Positions 1-5,433 of a DNA stretch of 6,035 nt are shown piece after piece. Made by a program: the position numbers and the translations under genes. Source of the DNA: Pseudodesulfovibrio sp. GTDB taxonomy: Bacteria; Desulfobacterota; Desulfovibrionia; Desulfovibrionales; Desulfovibrionaceae. The stretch's first letter is position 1, and each line of letters opens with the position of its first letter. The stretch is taken from contig JAFLJW010000305.1 of assembly GCA_022712815.1 (NCBI GenBank), positions 1 through 6,035 on the forward strand, written 5' to 3'. Below the pieces are notes generated by a model. It ran no database searches, was not told where the DNA came from, and saw only the letters and a program-made list of their open reading frames with translations.

Positions 1-218
1 TCTGCGACCAGTACCTTGATGAGTGCTTCGACGCTTGCGGCATTCCCATCCATGATCACGTGACGCGCTCCTTCTCGACTGGCTTCAATCAGGCTGGAGT
101 ACGTATGCATGGCATTGGCCCCTTCCACCAGCATAAGCAGAAGAAGAGCCATTATGGGGAGCATCAGTGCAAACTCGATTGCCGCGAGTCCTTGACGTGA
201 ACTGTCCCACTTCCTCAT
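1..218 (-). CDS. TadE/TadG-like pilus assembly pseudopilin, N-terminal part (3' end cut by window edge)
   Basis: Seventy-two codons are visible, starting MRKWDSSRQG. A short basic/polar leader is followed by G10, then LAAIEFALMLP and a hydrophobic stretch to about residue 31. This matches the class III signal of TadE/TadG and other type IV pilin-like proteins: cleavage after Gly by a prepilin peptidase, and Glu at +5 (E15) of the mature protein. After the membrane helix, 'SSLIEASREGARHVIMDG' resembles the conserved start of the TadE periplasmic domain. TadE-like proteins are minor pseudopilins of Flp/Tad pilus machines, anchored in the inner membrane. I chose the ATG at 218 because AAGGAG lies 7 nt upstream. 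The in-frame ATG at 224 is only 1 nt from that site. A sigma-54 promoter lies just upstream. The rest of the gene, and any further tad genes, are outside the window. Which of TadE, TadF or TadG it is cannot be settled from the N-terminus. Confidence 0.85.
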   Translation of the reverse strand, partial: MRKWDSSRQGLAAIEFALMLPIMALLLLMLVEGANAMHTYSSLIEASREGARHVIMDGNAASVEALIKVLVA

Positions 219-225
219 TTTCATT

Positions 226-231
226 CTCCTT
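226..231 (-). promoter_or_regulatory. Ribosome binding site deciding the start of the TadE-like gene
   Basis: AAGGAG on the minus strand is followed by two in-frame ATGs. The first (224-222) is 1 nt away, too close for normal initiation. The second (218-216) is 7 nt away, so 218 is the preferred start. Confidence 0.75.
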
Positions 232-270
232 GATATCGTGCCCCGGCAAAATACCGAGTGATCAGCTTAA

Positions 271-286
271 AGCAATGGACATGCCA
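271..286 (-). promoter_or_regulatory. Sigma-54 (RpoN) -24/-12 promoter for the TadE-like gene
   Basis: The minus strand reads TGGCAT-GTCCA-TTGCT (286 to 271). The sigma-54 consensus is TGGCAC-N5-TTGCA/T, so the only departure is T for C at the sixth position. The invariant GG (285-284) and GC (273-272) are separated by exactly 10 nt. The expected transcription start is near position 260, giving a leader of about 42 nt before the ATG at 218. No competing sigma-70 promoter of similar quality was seen on this strand. An NtrC-type activator gene begins in the opposite direction about 180 bp away, which supports the call. Confidence 0.8.
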
Positions 287-322
287 ACTCATAAGCTTGG
301 TGTAAATATATGCCGCTAACCA

Positions 323-352
323 TTGAATTAAAAGGTGAAAAAATATTATAAT
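323..352 (+). promoter_or_regulatory. Sigma-70-type promoter for the response regulator gene
   Basis: TTGAAT (323-328, four of six consensus bases) and a perfect TATAAT (347-352) are separated by 18 bp in an A-rich stretch. Transcription would begin near 359 and give a leader of about 110 nt before the ATG at 469. A poorer AT-rich second candidate (TATTAT/TATATT, 430-438) lies closer to the gene but has no convincing -35 element. Confidence 0.6.
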
Positions 353-357
353 CGAAT

Positions 358-413
358 AAATCCACACTCCCTGCATCCAATATCAAGAGCGTTAGTCTAT
401 TTTTTGTGGATTT
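358..413. repeat. 9-bp perfect inverted repeat in the divergent control region
   Basis: AAATCCACA (358-366) and TGTGGATTT (405-413) are exact inverted copies. The spacer is 38 bp and the arm centres are 47 bp apart. The repeat starts at the predicted start of the regulator mRNA. It lies about 100-150 bp upstream of the predicted sigma-54 start site, the usual range for activator binding sites. It could be a pair of protein half-sites or a leader hairpin, and the sequence alone does not decide. Confidence 0.5.
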
Positions 414-457
414 GTGTTTCCGATTCATGTATTATATTTTCATGGCGAAAAAGAGAT

Positions 458-462
458 GGGAG
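458..462 (+). promoter_or_regulatory. Ribosome binding site deciding the response regulator start
   Basis: GGGAG lies 6 nt before the ATG at 469. In-frame ATGs at 406, 427 and 442 have only AT-rich sequence before them and no Shine-Dalgarno match. The residues they would add (including MAKKRWESI) lie outside the receiver fold, which begins at AVRILVVDDD. Confidence 0.7.
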
Positions 463-468
463 AGCATT

Positions 469-1854
469 ATGGCTGTACGGATTCTTGTTGTCGATGATGA
501 CCGCGCATTTCAGGGGATGCTTGTAGAGGCTTTGACCGACAAAGGGTATGAAGTTGATACGGCCCCTACTGCCGAAGAAGGCATCAAGAAGGCCGGTGCC
601 GGTAAATTCGACCTTATCCTGCATGATATCAAGCTGCCGGGCATGTCCGGCCTGGATGCGTTGCCGCATCTGGCGGATGCCGCGCCGGGCGTGGATGTTA
701 TTGTCATGACCGGCTATGCCTCCAAGGATTCCGGTGTCCAGGCCATGCAGCGCGGGGCGTATGATTATTTCACCAAGCCTTTCTCCCTGAGCGAGATGGA
801 GGTGGTGGTTCGCCGCGCCCTGGAAAAACGCAGGCTCCAGGCAGAACTCTTTGAACTCAAGCGCAGGGGTGGCTCCAGCCCGCTAAGCGACATCATCGGC
901 CAGTCCGCTCCCATGATGGCGGCCAAGGAGCGTATCGCTCGTGTGGCCGAACTCAATACCGACGTACTCATCATGGGCGAAACCGGTACAGGTAAAGAGC
1001 TGGTTTCCGACACGATTCATGCCTTGAGCAGTCGGGCCAAGGGTCCTTTCATCAAGCTCAACTGCGCCGCCATTCCCGAAAACCTTCTGGAAAGCGAACT
1101 GTTCGGCCATGAGAAGGGAGCCTTTACCGGTGCGACCTCGACCAGGCCGGGCAAGTTTGAGCAGGCCGAGGGTGGCTCCATCCTGCTTGATGAAATTGGT
1201 GACATGCCGATCCACCTGCAACCGAAGCTGCTCCGCGCCGTTGAGCAGAAACAGGCCGAGCGCGTAGGTGGAAGCAAGATCATCAAGTACGATGTGCGCA
1301 TCATTGCGGCCACCAATCAGGAGCTTGAGCAGCAGGTTGATGAGGGCAAATTCAGAAGTGATCTCTATTACAGATTGAATGTAGCGACCCTGATCCTTCC
1401 TCCCCTGCGGGAACGCAAGAGCGACCTGCCTCAACTGGCCGAGTTTTTTCTGGATCGCGCCAACCGACGGCTCGGAACCGACATCAGTGGCATATCCATC
1501 GAGGCCATGGAGATATTCTTCAACTATAGCTGGCCGGGTAACGTGCGCCAGTTCGCCAATGCCGTGGAACGCGCTGCCATTTTCTGCAAATCCACCATGA
1601 TCACCCCGGCGGAAGTGGATCAGGCCTTTTCAAATGCCCAGCCAGTCACCGACACAGGTTTCCACGGACTGCCCGGAACCGAACTGCCGCTCAAGCAGGC
1701 CATTGGCGAGTATGAAAAAGCCTTGATCGAAAACGCCCTTCGCACTTGTGGCGGAACACAGACCGAGGCGGCCACCGCCCTGGGAATATCCGCCAAAAAT
1801 CTTTGGAACAAGCTCAAAAAGCACGGTATTGACCCGATATCATTCAAAGTCTAG
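469..1854 (+). CDS. NtrC-family sigma-54-dependent response regulator (receiver, AAA+, Fis-type HTH)
   Basis: The product is a 461-aa cytoplasmic enhancer-binding protein that would use ATP to open sigma-54 RNA polymerase complexes. The receiver domain (about 4-118) has acidic residues D9-D11, phospho-acceptor D53 (HDIKLPG), T81 and K103 (TKPF). The AAA+ domain (about 140-370) has Walker A GETGTGKE (170-177), the sigma-54-contacting GAFTGA loop (217-222), Walker B SILLDEIGD (237-245), the arginine region FRSDLYYRLNV (295-305) and WPGNVRQF (355-362). The last of these usually reads RE rather than RQ. The C-terminal Fis-type HTH (about 418-454, GGTQTEAATALGIS) binds DNA. Length and domain order are normal for the family, and nothing is truncated. 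No histidine kinase gene is adjacent in the window. It is divergent from a TadE-like gene with a sigma-54 promoter, the likely target. The exact orthologue is not recognised. Confidence 0.95.
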   Translation: MAVRILVVDDDRAFQGMLVEALTDKGYEVDTAPTAEEGIKKAGAGKFDLILHDIKLPGMSGLDALPHLADAAPGVDVIVMTGYASKDSGVQAMQRGAYDYFTKPFSLSEMEVVVRRALEKRRLQAELFELKRRGGSSPLSDIIGQSAPMMAAKERIARVAELNTDVLIMGETGTGKELVSDTIHALSSRAKGPFIKLNCAAIPENLLESELFGHEKGAFTGATSTRPGKFEQAEGGSILLDEIGDMPIHLQPKLLRAVEQKQAERVGGSKIIKYDVRIIAATNQELEQQVDEGKFRSDLYYRLNVATLILPPLRERKSDLPQLAEFFLDRANRRLGTDISGISIEAMEIFFNYSWPGNVRQFANAVERAAIFCKSTMITPAEVDQAFSNAQPVTDTGFHGLPGTELPLKQAIGEYEKALIENALRTCGGTQTEAATALGISAKNLWNKLKKHGIDPISFKV

Positions 1855-1868
1855 CTTCAAGTGCAAAG

Positions 1869-1918
1869 AAAAAATCAAATCTTCGCATATTTCCCATACA
1901 CGAAGATTTGATCTTTTT
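1869..1918. terminator. Bidirectional intrinsic terminator between convergent operons
   Basis: A perfect 12-bp stem, ATCAAATCTTCG (1874-1885) with CGAAGATTTGAT (1901-1912), encloses a 15-nt loop. On the plus strand it is followed by CTTTTT (1913-1918), 20-60 nt after the regulator stop codon. On the minus strand the same stem is followed by six T (complement of 1874-1869). It could therefore also end the sugar importer transcript, about 150 bp beyond the last permease stop. Confidence 0.8.
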
Positions 1919-2057
1919 GCAGCAGACCTGAGCCATAAGTTCTTGTAAGCCTCGAAAGACTCGGCGACAATTCACTCAACGCAGCAATCAAGCCTTTTTC
2001 AACAGCCTGAGTCCGGGGTACAATTCCGGCCTTTTCCCTTTATGACGGAATCTAAAC

Positions 2058-2882
2058 CTACTCTTTTACAGACCCGGCCAGCAATCCTCGGATAAAATAT
2101 CGACCAAGGAAGATATAGATACACAGGACCGGCACCGCAGCCATGATGGAACCTGCCATGGGGAGGTTCCAGCTCACGGCCTGACCGCCTGCCAGTTGGG
2201 CCAGACCAACAGTGACCGGGTTGTCAGCGTGCCTTGTGAGGCAGATACCCCACAAAAACTCGTTCCATATCTGAGTGAACTGCCAGAGGCTCGTGACCAC
2301 GAATCCGGGGATGGAAAGCGGAAAGACGATGCGTGTATAGATGGAAAAGAATCCCGCCCCGTCCAGACGGCCCGACTCGATGAGCGCGGTCGGAATTTGC
2401 GAGTAGAAGTTACGGAAAATGAGCGATGTAATAGGCAATCCGTAAACGATATGGGCCAGAATCAGTCCAGCCAGACCGCCGTAAAGATTCATGGCCCGCA
2501 GGGTCTGGAAGAGCGGAATCAAAATGACCTGATACGGAATGAACATGCCGAACAGGAAAAGCGTGAAGATAACTTCCGAGCCTTTGAACTTCCACTTGGA
2601 AAAGACATAGCCGTTGAGCGAGCCAAGCACTGTGGAGCCGATGGTGGCGCACACCGTCAGGATGATCGAGTTGATGAAATTCGGCTTGAGCAGGTCGATG
2701 GCAGTGGAAAAGCTCGACCAGTTGATTTTGGCCGGGAATTCCCAGGCCGTCGGCAAGCTGATGTCAGCCGGGAACTTGAGGGCTGTCACCACCGCCATGT
2801 AGGCTGGCATCAAAAACAGGAGAGCCATGATCGTCAATGTTCCGTAAAGGAAAACCGACCCGAGCGTGATTTTGTTTGTCAT
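2058..2882 (-). CDS. MalG-like inner-membrane permease of a CUT1 sugar ABC importer
   Basis: The product is a 274-aa polytopic membrane protein, typical in length for the MalG/UgpE group. Hydrophobic segments lie near residues 8-33, 69-92, 104-128, 135-157, 193-205 and 243-263. The cytoplasmic coupling loop that contacts the ATPase is the EAA-like motif at about 168-192: E169, then DGA (174-176), ending in FPLSIPG. 'ISLPTAWEFP' near residues 41-50 is a typical MalG-type periplasmic segment. The ATG at 2882 has AGGGAG 8 nt upstream (2896-2891). It starts one base after the stop of the preceding permease gene (TAA-C-ATG), which suggests translational coupling. A longer upstream reading to 2990 exists but only overlaps the neighbouring gene in another frame. 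This is the last gene of the operon. Sugar specificity cannot be read from this subunit. Confidence 0.93.
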   Translation of the reverse strand: MTNKITLGSVFLYGTLTIMALLFLMPAYMAVVTALKFPADISLPTAWEFPAKINWSSFSTAIDLLKPNFINSIILTVCATIGSTVLGSLNGYVFSKWKFKGSEVIFTLFLFGMFIPYQVILIPLFQTLRAMNLYGGLAGLILAHIVYGLPITSLIFRNFYSQIPTALIESGRLDGAGFFSIYTRIVFPLSIPGFVVTSLWQFTQIWNEFLWGICLTRHADNPVTVGLAQLAGGQAVSWNLPMAGSIMAAVPVLCIYIFLGRYFIRGLLAGSVKE

Positions 2883-2883
2883 G

Positions 2884-4002
2884 TTAGTGTCTCCCTCTCT
2901 GCCTGTACTGGCTGACCAGATAGGGTACGATGAACAGGGCCGCAATGAGGAAAAGCACGATGGCGATGGCCGCGCCCTGAGCAAAATCATTGGCCCGGAA
3001 TGTCGTCAGGTACATGGTGAGCGCGGGATGTCCGGTCTCGGCGTTGTCCGGGCCGGTCATGGCAAAGATGAGGTCAAACATCTTGAGCGAGATATGGGAC
3101 AGGATAATGACCGCGCTGATGGTGATGGGCTTGAGCATGGGGATGGCGACATGGCGGTAATACCCGACCTCAGAGGCCCCATCGAGCATGGCTGCGTCTC
3201 GCAGGTCTTGTGAAATACCATTGAAACCGGCCAGATACAGGGCCATGGTGTAGCCGGAATACTGCCAGACGGTCGCCATGATGATGCCTAGCGTTGCCAT
3301 GTTGAAGCCGTGCATCTCTTCCATGAAGAGAGCTTCCGGCAACAGGCCGCCGAACAGCCAGGCCCCTGCGCCGAGCACGATACCGGGGATGAGCCACAAT
3401 TCCACGGCCCGGCGGGAGTTGGACTTGAGCATCCAGAGACCGGTCAGGATCATGACGAACGAGGCGACATATATCAATATCTGAAAAAGATTCTGCCAGT
3501 TGAATTCAAGTATGGCGGCAGTGCTGGAGAGCCATTGGTACGACAGCGGTTCCATGCCCACATAGGTGGGCAAGACATTCAGGCCGCCCTGAGGGGCGAG
3601 CAACCAGCGCCAAATGGTGCCGGAGACGATGAATGACAGGGACATGGGAAAGAGGAATATGGTCCGAAGGACATCTTCGCCCTTGGGCTTGCGATCAAGC
3701 AAAATAGCGATGAACAGGCCGAGCCCGACAGCTCCGAGAAGCAGCAGGACTGAATAATAAACGGCGTTGACCAAATCCTGACGGAACCCGCCACCCAAAA
3801 ATCCGGTGAACAGCTCATCGTAATTGGCCAGACCGACAAAATTCTTTTCCGGTGTCAGGGACAATGATCCCGAACCGCCCCAGTCGGTCATTGAGGTCCA
3901 AATGGTTTCCCCGATGAACCCGTAGACGAAAACACCTATCAGAATAATGGACGGCAACAACGTCAAAAACGCTTTCAGCCTGTCTCTCGAAGCTTCCCGC
4001 AT
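2884..4002 (-). CDS. MalF-like inner-membrane permease, enlarged, of a CUT1 sugar ABC importer
   Basis: The product is a 372-aa membrane protein that would pair with the MalG-like subunit to form the sugar channel. The start MREASRDRLKAFLTLLPSII is the usual N-terminus and first helix of MalF/UgpA permeases. Further helices lie near 80-102 and 112-135. The EAA-type coupling loop reads DLRDAAMLDGASEVGYYR (266-283), followed by HVAIPMLKP (284-292). Most relatives are about 290-310 aa. The extra length is mainly between about residues 168 and 235, which hold two additional hydrophobic stretches (about 173-192 and 202-221) joined by a basic KSNSRR turn. The ATG at 4002 has only a weak Shine-Dalgarno (GAG five bases upstream), and an in-frame TGA three codons upstream prevents an earlier start. 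A strong stem-loop separates it from the binding-protein gene. The next gene begins one base after its stop. Confidence 0.92.
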   Translation of the reverse strand: MREASRDRLKAFLTLLPSIILIGVFVYGFIGETIWTSMTDWGGSGSLSLTPEKNFVGLANYDELFTGFLGGGFRQDLVNAVYYSVLLLLGAVGLGLFIAILLDRKPKGEDVLRTIFLFPMSLSFIVSGTIWRWLLAPQGGLNVLPTYVGMEPLSYQWLSSTAAILEFNWQNLFQILIYVASFVMILTGLWMLKSNSRRAVELWLIPGIVLGAGAWLFGGLLPEALFMEEMHGFNMATLGIIMATVWQYSGYTMALYLAGFNGISQDLRDAAMLDGASEVGYYRHVAIPMLKPITISAVIILSHISLKMFDLIFAMTGPDNAETGHPALTMYLTTFRANDFAQGAAIAIVLFLIAALFIVPYLVSQYRQRGRH

Positions 4003-4024
4003 ACTTACTCATTTTTTTTAGGGC

Positions 4025-4056
4025 CATGCGCCGGAGACCAAAACCCCCGGCGCATG
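4025..4056 (-). other. GC-rich intercistronic stem-loop after the binding-protein gene
   Basis: CATGCGCCGG (4025-4034) and CCGGCGCATG (4047-4056) form a perfect 10-bp stem with a 12-nt loop. In the minus-strand transcript the stem comes about 20 nt after the binding-protein stop and ends 22 nt before the permease ATG. No T-run follows the stem in the direction of transcription; the next bases are GCCCTAAAAAAAA. It is therefore not a standard intrinsic terminator. Position and shape fit an mRNA-stabilising element, like the REP sequence between malE and malF in E. coli. That role is inferred. Confidence 0.7.
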
Positions 4057-4075
4057 AAAAACCCGTTTATTCTAC

Positions 4076-5332
4076 TTAGATACCAGCCTTGTTGGCGAGC
4101 TGCTGGCATGCCTTTGCGGCAAATTCAGCATTCCTTGACTTCAGGAACATCTCCATGATGGAGGAGAATCCACCTGTGAAGGTCTCGTTGGCAGCAACGC
4201 CGTGAGCCAGGGAACCAACCACGCGGTCCTTGCCGAAATCAGCGGCAGCGGACTTGAGGTAGTCGTTGTACTTGCTCAGGTCAGTGTCAGTACGGGCAGA
4301 GATGGAACCCTTGATCGGGTTGAATGTATCACTGCCTTCCTTGGAACCGAGAACCTTGAGCCATGCAATAGCGTTGTCGCGGTTCTTGACGCCCTTGGGA
4401 AGGCCAAAGGAATCTGCCAGGAACATGAAGTCTCCACCGGTTCCCGGGGAAGCGATCCAACCGAAGTCCTTGCCGGGAGCCATTTTCTTGGTGGTAAACA
4501 TGTAACCGGCGGCCCAGTCACCCATGACATTGAAGGCAGCGCGGCCGTCAATAACCATGTCGGTAGCCTGCTGCCAGGACAAGGAGGATGCGTCAGAGTT
4601 GGTGTACTCAAGAATCTTGCCGAGCAGAGCCCAGGCCTCGATGCCTTCGGGGCTGTCAAACTTCAGCTTGCCGGACCACAGGGCATCCCAATTATCTGCG
4701 CCAAGAGAGTCCAGGGCAACGGATTCCCACAAATGGTTGATGGTCCAGTTCTCGGCGATTGACAGAGGCATAACACCAGCCGCTTTCAGCTTGGGAGCAA
4801 TGGCAAAGAAATCATCCCATGTCTTGGGAGCTTCAACGCCCCATTTCTTCAGGTTGGCCGGAATGTACCACATCACGTTGGAACGATGGATAGTGACCGG
4901 AACGGACCAGATGCCCTTGTCAGTGCCGATCAGCTTGATCAAACCTTCGGGAAAAACCTCTGTCCAGCCCATTTCCGTGAACAGGGGGGTCAGGTCTTCC
5001 ATGCGGTCGGACTTGACCCAGGTGCCGATCAGTTCCTGACCTGCATGAACCTGGAAGGACTCCGGCGGCTCGCCACCGAGCATACGGGTCTTGAGGACGG
5101 CTCTGGCGTTGACGCCGGAACCACCGGTGACCCTGGCGTTGATAACTTTAACACCGGGATTTTGTGTTTTGTAGATATCGATCAGTGCCTGCAAGGCCGG
5201 ACCTTCATCACCCGCCCACCAGGAAAAGATTTCCAGCTCGCCGGTCAGTTCTTTTGCCTGTGCGGTCAACGGCACGCTGAGCATCAGGGCTGCAACCATC
5301 ACGATGAGAACTTTTGCTAAAGCCTTTTTCAT
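4076..5332 (-). CDS. Periplasmic sugar-binding protein of an ABC importer, glucose/mannose type
   Basis: This 418-aa solute-binding protein would capture sugar in the periplasm and deliver it to the MalF/MalG-like channel. The signal peptide is clear: MKK, a hydrophobic core (about 8-22), and probable cleavage after TAQA (23-26). The mature protein starts KELTGELEIFSWWAGDEG. Segments I associate with the glucose/mannose-binding branch of CUT1 proteins (Thermus thermophilus glucose-binding protein, Pseudomonas GtsA) include FSWWAGDEG (36-44), FQVHAGQELIGTW (93-105), VPVTIHRSNVMWY (144-156), ENWTINHLWES (194-204) and FNVMGDWAAGY (267-277). The resemblance is from memory, not a search. No lipobox cysteine is seen, so it should be soluble in the periplasm. 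AGGAGG lies 4 nt before the ATG at 5332. A second ATG at 5353, with its own Shine-Dalgarno, would add seven residues. A stem-loop follows the gene. Confidence 0.93.
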   Translation of the reverse strand: MKKALAKVLIVMVAALMLSVPLTAQAKELTGELEIFSWWAGDEGPALQALIDIYKTQNPGVKVINARVTGGSGVNARAVLKTRMLGGEPPESFQVHAGQELIGTWVKSDRMEDLTPLFTEMGWTEVFPEGLIKLIGTDKGIWSVPVTIHRSNVMWYIPANLKKWGVEAPKTWDDFFAIAPKLKAAGVMPLSIAENWTINHLWESVALDSLGADNWDALWSGKLKFDSPEGIEAWALLGKILEYTNSDASSLSWQQATDMVIDGRAAFNVMGDWAAGYMFTTKKMAPGKDFGWIASPGTGGDFMFLADSFGLPKGVKNRDNAIAWLKVLGSKEGSDTFNPIKGSISARTDTDLSKYNDYLKSAAADFGKDRVVGSLAHGVAANETFTGGFSSIMEMFLKSRNAEFAAKACQQLANKAGI

Positions 5333-5336
5333 AATA

Positions 5337-5364
5337 CCTCCTAAAAATTTCATAAAACACCTCC
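5337..5364 (-). promoter_or_regulatory. Tandem ribosome binding sites before the binding-protein gene
   Basis: Two Shine-Dalgarno sequences each precede an in-frame ATG: GGAGGT (5364-5359) before the ATG at 5353, and AGGAGG (5342-5337) before the ATG at 5332. The downstream start gives a standard signal peptide (MKKALAKV). The upstream one adds MKFLGGI. I prefer 5332. Both sites could raise translation of this highly needed subunit. Confidence 0.65.
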
Positions 5365-5384
5365 AACTAATCAAATGCGTATAA

Positions 5385-5433
5385 AAACAACCACTTCCAT
5401 GACCACAAAATCAAAGAAGAGAGTTGGTTGTTT
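5385..5433 (-). repeat. Inverted repeat spanning the ATPase stop codon, possible weak attenuator
   Basis: AAACAACCA (5385-5393) and TGGTTGTTT (5425-5433) are exact 9-bp inverted copies 31 bp apart. An inner CTTC/GAAG pairing could extend the stem across a bulge. In the minus-strand transcript the distal arm runs into TTTTTATA, so it resembles a weak terminator or attenuator between the ATPase and binding-protein genes. The stem is AU-rich and the loop long, so activity is uncertain. Confidence 0.35.

Noticed and set aside
335..526. Possible small gene of 63 codons upstream of the response regulator
   Set aside because: It runs through the promoter leader into the regulator gene in another frame, and there is no Shine-Dalgarno before its start.
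883..1434. Minus-strand reading frame of 183 codons inside the response regulator gene
   Set aside because: It is antisense to the AAA+ domain, whose motifs are unmistakable on the plus strand.
1993..2010. CTTTTTCAACAGCCTGA sequence as the end of an insertion element
   Set aside because: It looks vaguely familiar, but there is no partner terminal repeat, target duplication or transposase fragment in the window.
2021..2047. CCGG-loop-CCGG element followed by CCTTTTCCCTTT on the plus strand as a second terminator
   Set aside because: The stem is only 4 bp with a mismatch at its base, much weaker than the 12-bp hairpin at 1874-1912.
2196..2915. Long plus-strand reading frame of 239 codons opposite the MalG-like gene
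   Set aside because: It lies wholly antisense to the two permease genes, its product is rich in charged residues with no recognisable domain, and it has no ribosome binding site I can see. It is a frame shadow of conserved coding sequence.
5372..5400. TTG start at 5374 for the binding protein, or a 9-codon ATG leader peptide starting at 5400
   Set aside because: Neither start has a ribosome binding site, while the ATGs at 5353 and 5332 both do. The TTG extension would also disrupt a normal signal peptide.
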